A stretch of DNA of 45,319 nt. Source: Lachnospiraceae bacterium (GTDB taxonomy: Bacteria > Bacillota > Clostridia > Lachnospirales > Lachnospiraceae). Below the pieces are notes generated by a model. The model was not told the DNA's origin and did not search any database. It saw only the letters and a list, made by a program, of their open reading frames with translations. The stretch lies in assembly GCA_022790615.1 (NCBI GenBank), contig JAAVXK010000013.1, positions 1-45,319 of the forward strand, written 5' to 3'. The translations under genes and the position numbers were made by a program. Shown in pieces: positions 17,441-26,121 of this stretch; the first letter of the stretch is position 1; each line of letters begins with the position of its first letter.

Positions 17441-19564
17441 ATGAAGAAAATGGCGTTTTTTAAAAAAATGATTGCTGTAACTTCGGTTGTCGCATTGGGA
17501 TTATCAATTGTCCCTGCTATGTCAAACGCCGATGCGGCAGCAAAACCAAAGCTTAGCAGAACAAAGCTTTCTATAAAAGTCGGGGGTAAGGCTACTCTCA
17601 AAGTAAAGGGAAGCAAGATTAAGTCTGTAAAGTGGAAATCATCTAAGAGTAAGGTTGCAGCCGTTAAAAAAAGCGGTTCAAAGGCTGCAAAAGTTACTGC
17701 TAAGAAAAGTGGAAAAGCAGTAATTAAGGCGACAGTAAAATATGGAAGTAAAAAGAAAACACTTAAATGTAATGTCACGGTTAAACCTGTTAAACCGGAT
17801 GTTACAACTACGCCAGTGATAACGCCAACTCCGGCAATAACTGCAAATGTAAACAATCAAACACCGGCCCCACAGCCAACGCAGCCGACAGTAACTGCAG
17901 CGCCGACAGGAGAACCTGCACCGGGAGAACCTACACCTATACCTGAACTTGATATGAATAATCTTGCGGTTGCAAATTATCCTACGATATTCTCGGATGT
18001 TCCTGACTGCGACTTCATACGTGTAGGCGGTACGTATTATATGGTAAGTACAACAATGAATCTTTGTCCGGGAGCGCCAATTATGAAGTCGACGGACCTT
18101 GTTCATTGGGAAATTGTAAATTATGTATATGATACGTTATTTGATGATGATGCGAATAATCTTGAGAATAATAAAAATGTATATACGAATGGTTCATGGG
18201 CTGCTGCCATCCGATATTATGAGGGTAAATATTATGTAATATTCAACAGTAATGGTTACGGATTCTTTGTATTTACGACTGATGATGTGGAAAACGGCAG
18301 TTGGGACTCCTACTTTATTAAGGCAAGCTTTCATGATCCGGCTCTCATATTTGACGAGGGAAGTATGTATGTAATATACGGCGGTTCAACATTACAGGAA
18401 ATTGAGCTTGTTGACTCAGAAGATGGAAGTACCGGTGAAGTGAGAAGAGTAGGTAATTCAAAAGAATTGTTTAAGAAGTCTGCAGATAAATGGGGTCTTT
18501 GGGAAGGCGTCCATGCATATAAGGTCGGGGAATATTATTACCTTCTTATAATTGCGTCACCGAGCAGCGGATGGTTCAGGACGGAGGTATGTTACAGAAG
18601 TAAGAAGCTTGCAGACAGCACGCCTGAGGACTGGGAGGAACAGGTTGTATACAGCGGTTCAACATATGAGTATGGAACGGGTCTTGCACAGGGAGGAATC
18701 GTTGATACAGTATATGGAGATTGGTACGGAATCCTTTTCCAGGACCACGACGCGATTGGACGTATCCCTTCGATTGTGGCAGTAAACTGGGATTATACGG
18801 ACGATGCAGGTAATAATTATAAAGACTGGCCGATTATGGGAACATATGATGATAATGGTAATTTTCATGCAAGCAAAGCTGACGCTCCAATGAAAATAAG
18901 ACTTAATGACAGCGGAAAGTCAAATTATATCGTGGGTGACGATGACTTCACATATTCAGCGGGTGAGAAGCTTAAGCTAGTATGGCAGTGGAATCATAAT
19001 CCGGATAACGATAACTGGTCGGTGACTGAGAATCCGGGTTATTACAGAATCAGAAACGGACGTACATGTAACAATATATGGTATGCGAGAAACTCACTTA
19101 CGCAGAGAACAGTCGGACCGGAATTTACATCGGAGACCGCCATCATTACAAGCGGAATGAAGCCTGGTGATTACGCAGGACTTGTCGCTGTCGGAAGCGA
19201 CTATGGAATGGTTGGCGTAAAATGTGATGATAGTGGAAAGAGATATATTTTCCAGGGAAGCGGAGCGTGTGAAAAGAAGACTCCGGAAAATACTATAAAT
19301 GAAAATGCTACGGCAGAAGAAATTACAGGTGATACTCCTGTATATCTTAAGGTTGAATACAAATTCAATACAGGAAAAACCAGGGCGGACAAAGCCAACT
19401 TCTTCTACAGTCTTGATGGCGAAAGCTGGACGAAAATAGGTAAAGAGCTTTCCATGAGGTTTGATACAGGCACAACATTTATGGGAGCAAGGACGTGGCT
19501 GACTAACTATGCAACAAAAGAAGCTGGCGGATATGTTGATTTTGACTATTATAAACAGCACTAA
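17441..19564 (+). CDS. Secreted GH43 beta-xylosidase / alpha-L-arabinofuranosidase with Ig-like domain
   Basis: A 707-residue exported glycoside hydrolase. It has a signal peptide (about 1-30), then a Lys-rich bacterial Ig-like (Big_2) domain (about 33-120: KLSIKVGGKATLKVKG...SKSKVAAV), and a Thr/Pro linker (about 125-170). The GH43 five-blade propeller runs from about 175 to 490. The catalytic base is Asp in SDVPDCDFIRVGGTYYM (about 189), the pKa modulator is Asp in SFHDPALIF (about 299) and the proton donor is Glu in LWEGVHAYK (about 355). The C-terminal beta-sandwich (about 500-707) fits the GH43_C2 domain. The PGAPIMKSTDLVHWE segment points to the subfamily-12-like xylosidase/arabinofuranosidase group. 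It probably removes xylose or arabinose from hemicellulose at the cell surface; the Ig-like domain may tether it. Confidence 0.85.
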   Translation: MKKMAFFKKMIAVTSVVALGLSIVPAMSNADAAAKPKLSRTKLSIKVGGKATLKVKGSKIKSVKWKSSKSKVAAVKKSGSKAAKVTAKKSGKAVIKATVKYGSKKKTLKCNVTVKPVKPDVTTTPVITPTPAITANVNNQTPAPQPTQPTVTAAPTGEPAPGEPTPIPELDMNNLAVANYPTIFSDVPDCDFIRVGGTYYMVSTTMNLCPGAPIMKSTDLVHWEIVNYVYDTLFDDDANNLENNKNVYTNGSWAAAIRYYEGKYYVIFNSNGYGFFVFTTDDVENGSWDSYFIKASFHDPALIFDEGSMYVIYGGSTLQEIELVDSEDGSTGEVRRVGNSKELFKKSADKWGLWEGVHAYKVGEYYYLLIIASPSSGWFRTEVCYRSKKLADSTPEDWEEQVVYSGSTYEYGTGLAQGGIVDTVYGDWYGILFQDHDAIGRIPSIVAVNWDYTDDAGNNYKDWPIMGTYDDNGNFHASKADAPMKIRLNDSGKSNYIVGDDDFTYSAGEKLKLVWQWNHNPDNDNWSVTENPGYYRIRNGRTCNNIWYARNSLTQRTVGPEFTSETAIITSGMKPGDYAGLVAVGSDYGMVGVKCDDSGKRYIFQGSGACEKKTPENTINENATAEEITGDTPVYLKVEYKFNTGKTRADKANFFYSLDGESWTKIGKELSMRFDTGTTFMGARTWLTNYATKEAGGYVDFDYYKQH

Positions 19565-19621
19565 TATGTATTGAACGCTGTATTATATATTATTAGCAGC
19601 ATTGTATACTATGTATGCATC

Positions 19622-19722
19622 CGGCGGTGGCCGCCATGTCTAGGGGACATGGTATAATGATTCTGCTAACGCAGAATTCAAGCCATGGATTGCTGGTATA
19701 ATGTCTAACATTTTTGGTTAGA
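19622..19722 (+). promoter_or_regulatory. Row of four hairpins with two TGGTATAATG repeats
   Basis: Four short perfect inverted repeats follow each other: GGCGG/CCGCC (19623-19635), CCATGTC/GACATGG (19634-19652), ATTCTGC/GCAGAAT (19660-19677) and TCTAAC/GTTAGA (19704-19722). The 10-mer TGGTATAATG occurs twice, at 19650-19659 and 19694-19703, each containing a TATAAT. The 44-base spacing is about four helix turns. The block lies between the two GH43 genes and may hold the promoter and control region of the second. Confidence 0.5.
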
Positions 19723-19747
19723 TTTAACATTAGAATTATAGGTTTTT

Positions 19748-19783
19748 AATGGGCATTCGGACGAATCGTTTTGGATGCCCATT
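19748..19783. terminator. Hairpin in the leader of the second GH43 gene
   Basis: AATGGGCAT (19748-19756) pairs with ATGCCCATT (19775-19783). It is bounded by TTTTT on the left and A-rich sequence on the right, which is not the usual plus-strand terminator layout. It could be a leader attenuator or a weak terminator of the first GH43 gene. Confidence 0.4.
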
Positions 19784-19839
19784 ATAATAAAAAAATATAT
19801 ATGCAAATCGGATAATGGAAAGGAAGCGAGGAGAATTAT

Positions 19840-21354
19840 ATGAATTCAATTATGGTAAAAAAGGAAAGAGGACAAAATAACCCAATTATTACACAGCGTT
19901 TTATGGCTGACCCATATGCAATAGAATATGAGGGAACTATATATGTATATGGAAGTAATGATTCAGGAAGTTTATATAAGGATGACAAGGGGAACTACTA
20001 TAGGAACAGCTACTCAAATATAAAAAGTATTAACTGTATATCGTCTGATGATATGGTTAACTGGACCGACCATGGTATTATACAGGTGGCGGCAGACGAT
20101 AGGAGCGGGCGCGCTGGCATTGCAAAGTGGGCAAGTAATTCCTGGGCGCCTGCGGCATGTTATAATAATGTGATGAATCCTGAGACAGGTAAGGAACAGC
20201 TGATGTTTTTCTTATATTTTGCCAATTCTGCAGCAAACATTGGGGTACTTGTGTCGGAAAGTCCCGTGGGACCGTGGAGAGACCCTATTGGAAAACCAAT
20301 GATAACGAGGGAGACGCCGGGATGCGACGGTGTGGAATGGCTGTTTGACCCGGCTGTGCTTGTTGATGACAATGGCGAAGCATATATATATTTTGGAGGC
20401 GGAGTACCGGAAGGAAAACAGAAAGCGCCGGGAACTGCAAGAGTTGCTAAACTTGGCAGAGATATGATAAGTATCGAAGGCGAGGCCGTAAAGATTGATG
20501 CGCCGTACATTTTCGAAGATTCGGGTATTAATAAAATAGGTGATACATATTATTACAGTTATTGTACAAACTGGTCGGAGGAAGCCGGCGAGGCAATGGG
20601 AAAAGCCCAGATTTCCTATATGACAAGTAAGAATCCTATGGGTCCGTTTGAGTACCGGGGCGAAATAATGCAAAATCCCGGACAAAGCGAATATTTTTCG
20701 CAGAAAGCATGGGGAAACAACCACCACTGTATACTTGGATATAATGGAAAACATTATATGTTTTACCACACCCCTCAATATGAGATTGATATTGATCTGA
20801 AGCTTGAGGATGCTCCTGACAAATGTGCATATAGAACGACTTATGTAGACATGGTTACAGTTGCAAAAGACGGCGCGCTGCACGTTGATAAAATGACCAG
20901 AACCGGAACTGCAGAGCAGCTTATGTGTGTGAATCCATTCGAAGAGATAAAGGCAGTTACATTTGTATGGGGAGAGGGCGTATCGACTGAACCCAAAAAA
21001 ATTATGCCGGAAAATAAAAAATCAGAGATGGACATGAGCCTTTGTGTAATGGAGAAGAAGGGCTGGATTGGCCTTAGCGGTGTAGACTTTTCGGCAAAGG
21101 GCTGCAAGAATATAGTAGTAAATGCGGCCTCAGACATAGATTGTGAATTGAGATTTTATATTGGAAAAGTCAGCTCGGAAAATATGATTGGAAAGGTGGA
21201 TGTAACGAAGACGGATTCGGTGGATAATTACTCTGTCTTTAGAGGTGATATAAGCGTTGGAGAAGATATTCTTAAGGGAGTGCATGACCTTTTTATCACT
21301 TTTGACTGTGAAGAGTGCGGCAATAGTATGATTGATTCATGGATGTTTGAATAG
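19840..21354 (+). CDS. Cytoplasmic GH43 arabinofuranosidase / xylosidase-type hydrolase
   Basis: A 504-residue enzyme without a signal peptide, so probably intracellular. The N-terminal GH43 propeller has the base Asp in RFMADPYAIEYEGTIYVYGS (about 24), the pKa-modulating Asp in WLFDPAVLVDD (about 170) and the acid Glu in IFEDSGINKIGDTYYY (about 226). The opening NNPIITQRFMADP resembles arabinoxylan arabinofuranohydrolase-type GH43 members. The C-terminal 140 residues look like a CBM6-type beta-sandwich (AKGCKNIVVNAASDIDCELRFYIGK). It is well placed to finish oligosaccharides imported by the YtfQRT-YjfF-type transporter. GAGGAG precedes ATG 19840. Confidence 0.85.
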   Translation: MNSIMVKKERGQNNPIITQRFMADPYAIEYEGTIYVYGSNDSGSLYKDDKGNYYRNSYSNIKSINCISSDDMVNWTDHGIIQVAADDRSGRAGIAKWASNSWAPAACYNNVMNPETGKEQLMFFLYFANSAANIGVLVSESPVGPWRDPIGKPMITRETPGCDGVEWLFDPAVLVDDNGEAYIYFGGGVPEGKQKAPGTARVAKLGRDMISIEGEAVKIDAPYIFEDSGINKIGDTYYYSYCTNWSEEAGEAMGKAQISYMTSKNPMGPFEYRGEIMQNPGQSEYFSQKAWGNNHHCILGYNGKHYMFYHTPQYEIDIDLKLEDAPDKCAYRTTYVDMVTVAKDGALHVDKMTRTGTAEQLMCVNPFEEIKAVTFVWGEGVSTEPKKIMPENKKSEMDMSLCVMEKKGWIGLSGVDFSAKGCKNIVVNAASDIDCELRFYIGKVSSENMIGKVDVTKTDSVDNYSVFRGDISVGEDILKGVHDLFITFDCEECGNSMIDSWMFE

Positions 21355-21458
21355 TATATATGTTTGAATAGTATAAATGTAAGTGAACAAATTTATAGAT
21401 GTCTGTATAAAAGCGCTGCTTTGCAGACATTATTCTTGCACACGGATTGGAGAGAGAC

Positions 21459-21929
21459 ATGACGGATAGAGAGAGAGTTGCCAGAGAAGCGTTTTTGGAA
21501 GGATATAATTGTTCGCAGTGTATAATATGTGCATTTTCTGATATGCTAGGCATAGAAAAAAATATGGCGCTTAGGCTGTCGTCCTCATTCGGAGGAGGGA
21601 TGGGGCGTATGCGTGAGGTATGCGGTTCTGTGAGCGGTATGTTCATGGTCGTCGGAATGCTGTATGGATATGATGCACCGGGAGATTATGAAGGTAAGAA
21701 GGAGCTGTACGCAATCGTTCAGGAACTTGCGGCAAGGTATAGAAAAGAAGCAGGTTCCATAATATGCAGGGAACTGCTGGGTATTGAAGGAATGGATAAA
21801 AGCGCCGTTCCCTCACCAAGGACAAAAGAATATTATAAGAAACGCCCCTGTACTGACAAGATTGGAATAGCGGCAAGAATTCTTGAGGATTACATAAAAG
21901 AGAATCCCCCTGTACGCCCGTGTATATAA
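21459..21929 (+). CDS. C_GCAxxG_C_C family protein
   Basis: A small cytosolic protein of 156 residues in the C_GCAxxG_C_C family (probable redox or metal protein, function not established). Seen are the N-terminal FLEGYNCSQCIICAFSD, the central glycine segment SSFGGGMGRMREVCGSVSGMFMVVG and later cysteines in SIICRELLG and RPCTDKI, matching the family spacing. ATG 21459 is chosen because GGAGAGA lies 4 bases upstream; TTG 21447 overlaps that site. It is transcribed from the GH43 side but is not obviously part of that operon. It converges with DUF1846. Confidence 0.82.
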   Translation: MTDRERVAREAFLEGYNCSQCIICAFSDMLGIEKNMALRLSSSFGGGMGRMREVCGSVSGMFMVVGMLYGYDAPGDYEGKKELYAIVQELAARYRKEAGSIICRELLGIEGMDKSAVPSPRTKEYYKKRPCTDKIGIAARILEDYIKENPPVRPCI

Positions 21930-21963
21930 TATTCCTGCTATTGTCATTCGTAATAGCTTAGCT

Positions 21964-22036
21964 AAAAATCCCCTTTCCCTTGATGTATAAGCGCGTATTT
22001 AACCACTTATATAATATCAAGGGAAAGGGGCTGTTT
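21964..22036. terminator. Bidirectional intrinsic terminator
   Basis: CCCCTTTCCCTTGAT (21970-21984) pairs perfectly with ATCAAGGGAAAGGGG (22016-22030). A-rich sequence precedes it and TTTT (22033-22036) follows, so it can terminate both the C_GCAxxG_C_C gene and the convergent DUF1846 gene. Confidence 0.85.
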
Positions 22037-22037
22037 T

Positions 22038-23510
22038 CTAATCTGCTTTATTCTCATATAATGCTTCGTTTGTTACTTCAATTCCAAGTTTTTTGAATGT
22101 CTTCATGTCAACGGAGGAAAGTATTACCGTTGTATGTAATTGACATCCCTTTAGTTTTGGAAGCTGTTCAAGGGCGGTTCTTGCATTAGGGTCATTCACG
22201 GCGCACATCGATAATGCGATAAGTACCTCGTCTGTATGAAGACGGGGGTTTTTACTGCCAAGATATTCTGTCTTCAATTCCTGTATCGGTCCAATAAAAT
22301 CAGGCGATATAAGGTGCAGCGAATCGTCAAGACCGCCAAGAGTCTTTACTGCGTTAAGCAAAACTGCCGACGACGGGCCGAGAAGCGAGCTTGTCTTGCC
22401 GGTTACAATACTGCCGTCAGGAAGCTCAAGTGCGGCGGCGGGTGAACCGTTTTTCTCTGCGAGAGCATTGGCAACTGGAACGACCGGCCTGTCGTCAGTT
22501 GTAATCTTGGCCTGTTTTAGCAAAAGCTCCTGCTTGTACACTTCGTCGTTTGTTGCTTCGTCCTTTGCAAGACGGTTCATGGACTGATAATATCTGCGAA
22601 TAATTTCCTGTTTGGAAGCCGCACTGCAGGCTTCATCATCAATGATGCAGTTTCCAGCCATATTTACGCCCATATCCGTCGGCGACTGGTACGGACAGTA
22701 ACCGTATATTCCCTCAAACATGGCGGCAAGCACCGGAAATATTTCTACATCTCTGTTATAGTTGACTGTAGTAGTTCCGTAAGCCTCGAGATGAAACGGG
22801 TCAATCATATTAACATCATTCAAATCCGCCGTGGCAGCCTCATACGCAAGATTTACAGGATGTTTTAGCGGAATGTTCCATATAGGAAATGTTTCGAATT
22901 TTGCATATCCGGCTTTTACGCCGCATTTGTTCTCATGGTATAACTGGGAGAGGCAGGTGGCCATCTTGCCGCTGCCGGGGCCGGGTGCGGTCACAATGAC
23001 AAGTGGTCTTGTAGTTTCGATATAATCATTTTTTCCATATCCTTCATCACTTACAATCTGAGAGATATTGTTAGGATATCCCTCGATGGGATAGTGGCGG
23101 TACACATGAATACCCATATGTTCAAGCTTTGTCTTAAAAATATCAGCTGAAACCTGTCCCGTATAACGGGTGATTACAACACTGCTGACATATAATCCTT
23201 TTTCGCGGTATACACGGATAAGTCGAAGGACATCCTGGTCGTACGTAATGCCAAGGTCATGCCGTATTTTGTTTTTGTCAATATCAGTTGCGTTAATTGA
23301 TATTACAATCTCAGCCTGGTCGGACAGCTGCATAAGCATCTGGAGCTTGCTGTCAGGCGCAAAACCGGGCAATACGCGTGAAGCGTGGTAGTCGTCAAAA
23401 AGCTTGCCGCCAAATTCGAGATAAAGTTTGTCTCCAAACTGGCTAATACGCTCTCTGATATGTTCAGACTGCATTTTCAGGTATTTTTGGTTGTCAAATC
23501 CAATTTTCAT
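22038..23510 (-). CDS. DUF1846 family protein
   Basis: A 490-residue cytosolic protein matching the DUF1846 family along its length, typical for the family at about 500 residues. It starts with the family opening KIGFDNQKYLKMQSEHIRERI. It has a phosphate-binding-loop-like segment APGPGSGKMATCLSQLYHE near residue 175, then FETFPIWNIPLKHPVNLAYEAATADL and PTDMGVNMAGNCI, all conserved in the family. Solved members have a two-domain nucleotide-binding-like fold but no agreed reaction. It is a single gene with its own terminator; its start is preceded by GAGAGGAA. Confidence 0.88.
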   Translation of the reverse strand: MKIGFDNQKYLKMQSEHIRERISQFGDKLYLEFGGKLFDDYHASRVLPGFAPDSKLQMLMQLSDQAEIVISINATDIDKNKIRHDLGITYDQDVLRLIRVYREKGLYVSSVVITRYTGQVSADIFKTKLEHMGIHVYRHYPIEGYPNNISQIVSDEGYGKNDYIETTRPLVIVTAPGPGSGKMATCLSQLYHENKCGVKAGYAKFETFPIWNIPLKHPVNLAYEAATADLNDVNMIDPFHLEAYGTTTVNYNRDVEIFPVLAAMFEGIYGYCPYQSPTDMGVNMAGNCIIDDEACSAASKQEIIRRYYQSMNRLAKDEATNDEVYKQELLLKQAKITTDDRPVVPVANALAEKNGSPAAALELPDGSIVTGKTSSLLGPSSAVLLNAVKTLGGLDDSLHLISPDFIGPIQELKTEYLGSKNPRLHTDEVLIALSMCAVNDPNARTALEQLPKLKGCQLHTTVILSSVDMKTFKKLGIEVTNEALYENKAD

Positions 23511-24054
23511 TTCAGAAGTTCCTCTCCTTGTATAATATCAGCCATGGGCAGAAAGAGTTTTTGCCATGGAAACATATGTATATTTCGTAAAATACAACCG
23601 TTAATTTTAGTGTACTGACCGGTTGGTATTTCGTACAACTGCGCAGGTATTTCTAATTATGAACAGCTCAGTATACTAATATAGATTAGGCTATATTCAA
23701 TAATCAAATATATAGTAGTATCACGCATGAATTCAATCATCCACCATCATTTATTCTATGATATTGCGGCAAATAAAACAAGTGTAATTTTCTGTTCGGC
23801 AGGGCAATCGCTTAAAAAATATTTTAATTGGCTCAGATTGTCCTCTGTATTCATTCCGGGCACGCTTTCGCATTATACTGAGCAACTGAAAAACGTACCG
23901 CATAGTACAGCATTGTGCAAATAACGGTGAATAAGTGCGCCTGATATTTTTATCAGGACAAGGCGGAGGAATAAGGCGGTGCGGTGGAAACGGCAAACGG
24001 CAGTTTCCGCTCAAAGAAGATTGGTTCATTTTAAAAATTGTATTTATCTGCAAA
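23511..24054. other. Gene-free 544-base gap
   Basis: The gap holds the unassigned promoter side of DUF1846 (23520-23700, AT-rich). Two hairpins downstream of the cohesin-SH3 gene follow: CCTGATA-tttt-TATCAGG (23940-23957) and GGAAAC/GTTTCC (about 23986-24009). These may terminate the cohesin operon on the minus strand. Open frames on both strands here are short and of odd composition, and no gene is supported. Confidence 0.5.
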
Positions 24055-25302
24055 TTATTTTGCTATATATTTTTGGGGAAGATAGCCCGCTAATGTTTTT
24101 TTGCCTTTTTTTACCTTAACCTTGTACCAGCCGTAGGTTGAAGCGACAATAGTAACTGCCGTTCCGTCCGGGTATAAATCAAGTATCTTACTTTTTTTCC
24201 CTGTGCCTGAACGAAGCCTGATTTTTTCGCTTTTTGTTTTTATCGTGCCCTGCCAGGTTAATGAAGCCGATTTTACAAAGCCCATTTTTCCTTTATATTT
24301 TACCTTATACCATCGTCCTTTCATATCAACAATTTTTACCTTAGTTTTTTGCTTAATTGTTTTAATAATATTTGAAGATGTTTTTCTCTTTTCGTACATT
24401 TTGGTCTTGCCGTTTGTTTTGGCAGATATTTTCATTTTATATGAAATCTTTGGAACTATTTGCTGGGGTGTTAAAATCTTTTCACAAATTGTACATTTTG
24501 TACCCGCAGTTAAGCCGGTTTTTTTGGTTGTTGCCGTAACCGCCGGAATAACAGTGGGAATGTGCCCGGCTGCCGGAACTGTCTGCTGCTTTTCCATAAT
24601 ATACCCACAGACGGAACACTTTGTTCCCTTTGTGAGACCGTCATTTGAGCAGGTGGCTTTTACTGCAGGGATCTCTGTCGCATGATGGGGCGAAACTGTG
24701 TTTTCAAGTTTTTCCCCACAACCCTTTATAGCGCAGTTATGCCAGTGATAATTAACATTACTATCCCAATCCGGATTGAAAGCATGAATACATTTGACAA
24801 CGGAAACGGCTCCCTCCCGTGCTGTTATATGAACGTCCCCGCCATCCGTATTAATTGCCTGTTCAATGTTTAATGTAATGGGATATGGCTTCAATTCCGC
24901 TTTGTCAGAAACGGAGAATTTCAAGTTTACTATAGTCCCGTCTGCCGTGTTATTCTGTATGCTGCTAAGAGATGCAAGATAAACAAAATCTTCTTTATCA
25001 ATGGAACCGGGCAGCATAACATCTTTATCCTCAAAGACATCTCCATTTTCTGCAGATATAAGATTCAATATGGAATGGTCATATCCCACCTTAAACTTTA
25101 ATCCCCAAAGACCCGCATTATCTTTGATATTCACTGAGACAGAAACCGTATTGCCTTTTTCGGATGTTGCTGATGTTACCATAAGCGTTGTGTCATTTTT
25201 GGCAGCTGCTGAAATATTTACGGCAAAACATTGTATAAAAATTAAGATTGCGCAAAACAATGAAAAAATTTTGTGAGTGCTGATTTTATTTGAAACAATC
25301 AT
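24055..25302 (-). CDS. Secreted cohesin-domain protein with Cys-rich repeats and SH3 domains
   Basis: A 415-residue exported protein. It has a signal peptide (about 1-33) and then a cohesin domain (about 36-170) with the usual pattern VSVSVNIKD, LWGLKFKVGYDHSILNL and VNLKFSVSD. Cys/His-rich repeats (about 172-282) contain three CxxC-type pairs (CAIKGC, CSVCG, CTICE), each ending in QQ.VP. Two bacterial SH3 domains follow (about 285-415: WYKVKYKGKMGFVKSA and YGWYKVKVKKGK...GYLPQKYI). Cohesins bind dockerins, and SH3 domains often bind the cell wall, so this is a candidate wall-bound docking protein for the dockerin protein of the same operon. It is the last gene of the operon, 22 bases after the subtilisin, with a good GGAGG site. 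Its cohesin is paralogous to that of the first gene. Confidence 0.82.
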   Translation of the reverse strand: MIVSNKISTHKIFSLFCAILIFIQCFAVNISAAAKNDTTLMVTSATSEKGNTVSVSVNIKDNAGLWGLKFKVGYDHSILNLISAENGDVFEDKDVMLPGSIDKEDFVYLASLSSIQNNTADGTIVNLKFSVSDKAELKPYPITLNIEQAINTDGGDVHITAREGAVSVVKCIHAFNPDWDSNVNYHWHNCAIKGCGEKLENTVSPHHATEIPAVKATCSNDGLTKGTKCSVCGYIMEKQQTVPAAGHIPTVIPAVTATTKKTGLTAGTKCTICEKILTPQQIVPKISYKMKISAKTNGKTKMYEKRKTSSNIIKTIKQKTKVKIVDMKGRWYKVKYKGKMGFVKSASLTWQGTIKTKSEKIRLRSGTGKKSKILDLYPDGTAVTIVASTYGWYKVKVKKGKKTLAGYLPQKYIAK

Positions 25303-25324
25303 ATAAGACCTCCATATTAATATA

Positions 25325-26104
25325 TTATTTTTGGTAATACTGTTGTGCTTTCAGATAAGAGCGAAGTTCGTCCGGCGAAACAGAGGGATGTTCTGCAAGA
25401 TAGACAGCTGCTTTTGCAGAGACAAAGCCTGTTGCATAGGATGTTCCTTTCGTTCCATATTTTTGTCCTTTTCGTGAGGCGAGGATAATATCTTCACCCT
25501 GTGCCAAAACATCAGCTCCTTTTTGTGAAAAATCCGATTCCCTGCCGTGTTTGTCGTGCGAGCCTACGGAACATACGGTATCATATGACGCCGGATAATA
25601 AGGCTTTCCTTCCGGGCCGTCATTTCCAATGGAAGAAACAACCAGAACGCCTTTTTTCTCGGCATATTCAACTGCTTCAAGCAATATTTTGTTATCGTTT
25701 TGTATTCCAAGGCTCATATTTATAATGTCAGCCTGATATGTATCAACACTGTCGCGGACTGCTTTCGCCAAGGTTTCAGGAGAAACGGGAACAATTTTAC
25801 CCTCCTGAATAGTCGCTATAACGAGAGGGACAACATAGGCATTGGGTGCAAGCGATATCACATCTGCGCTATTACAGCCGAGAATAATACTTGCCACGGC
25901 AGTTCCATGACTTAGTAAATCTTCAGTATCGCTGTTGCCGCAGACATAATTATAGCCTGATAACAATTGTTCACTTTGGATTGCGGAGCTTGATACTCCG
26001 CTGTCCAAAAGTGCAATAACTATCTTGGAATCATGATTCATAGCTTCTGTCTTGCATCCGCGAAGCAGAAGCAGGATGCAAAGCATTGGTATTATTTTTT
26101 TCAT
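25325..26104 (-). CDS. Small subtilisin-like (S8) serine protease, exported
   Basis: A 259-residue S8 peptidase with a complete catalytic set: Asp34 in ALLDSGV, His66 in LLSHGTAVAS, oxyanion Asn161 in SSIGNDG and Ser222 in KGTSYATGF. A hydrophobic N-terminus ending LLLLRGC looks like an export signal, possibly a lipoprotein with an atypical lipobox (Arg before Gly). The catalytic domain begins directly after it, so there is no room for the usual I9 propeptide. ATG 26104 is preferred because GGAG sits 6 bases before it; GTG 26116 overlaps that site. It lies between the dockerin protein (17 bases upstream) and the second cohesin gene, implying a role in processing or releasing those proteins (inference). 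Confidence 0.88.
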   Translation of the reverse strand: MKKIIPMLCILLLLRGCKTEAMNHDSKIVIALLDSGVSSSAIQSEQLLSGYNYVCGNSDTEDLLSHGTAVASIILGCNSADVISLAPNAYVVPLVIATIQEGKIVPVSPETLAKAVRDSVDTYQADIINMSLGIQNDNKILLEAVEYAEKKGVLVVSSIGNDGPEGKPYYPASYDTVCSVGSHDKHGRESDFSQKGADVLAQGEDIILASRKGQKYGTKGTSYATGFVSAKAAVYLAEHPSVSPDELRSYLKAQQYYQK

Positions 26105-26121
26105 TATATTCTCCACAATGA

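Noticed and set aside
23751-24053. A 100-codon minus-strand frame after the cohesin-SH3 gene
   Set aside because: It has odd Cys/Arg/Pro composition, no ribosome-binding site, and is built over two hairpins.
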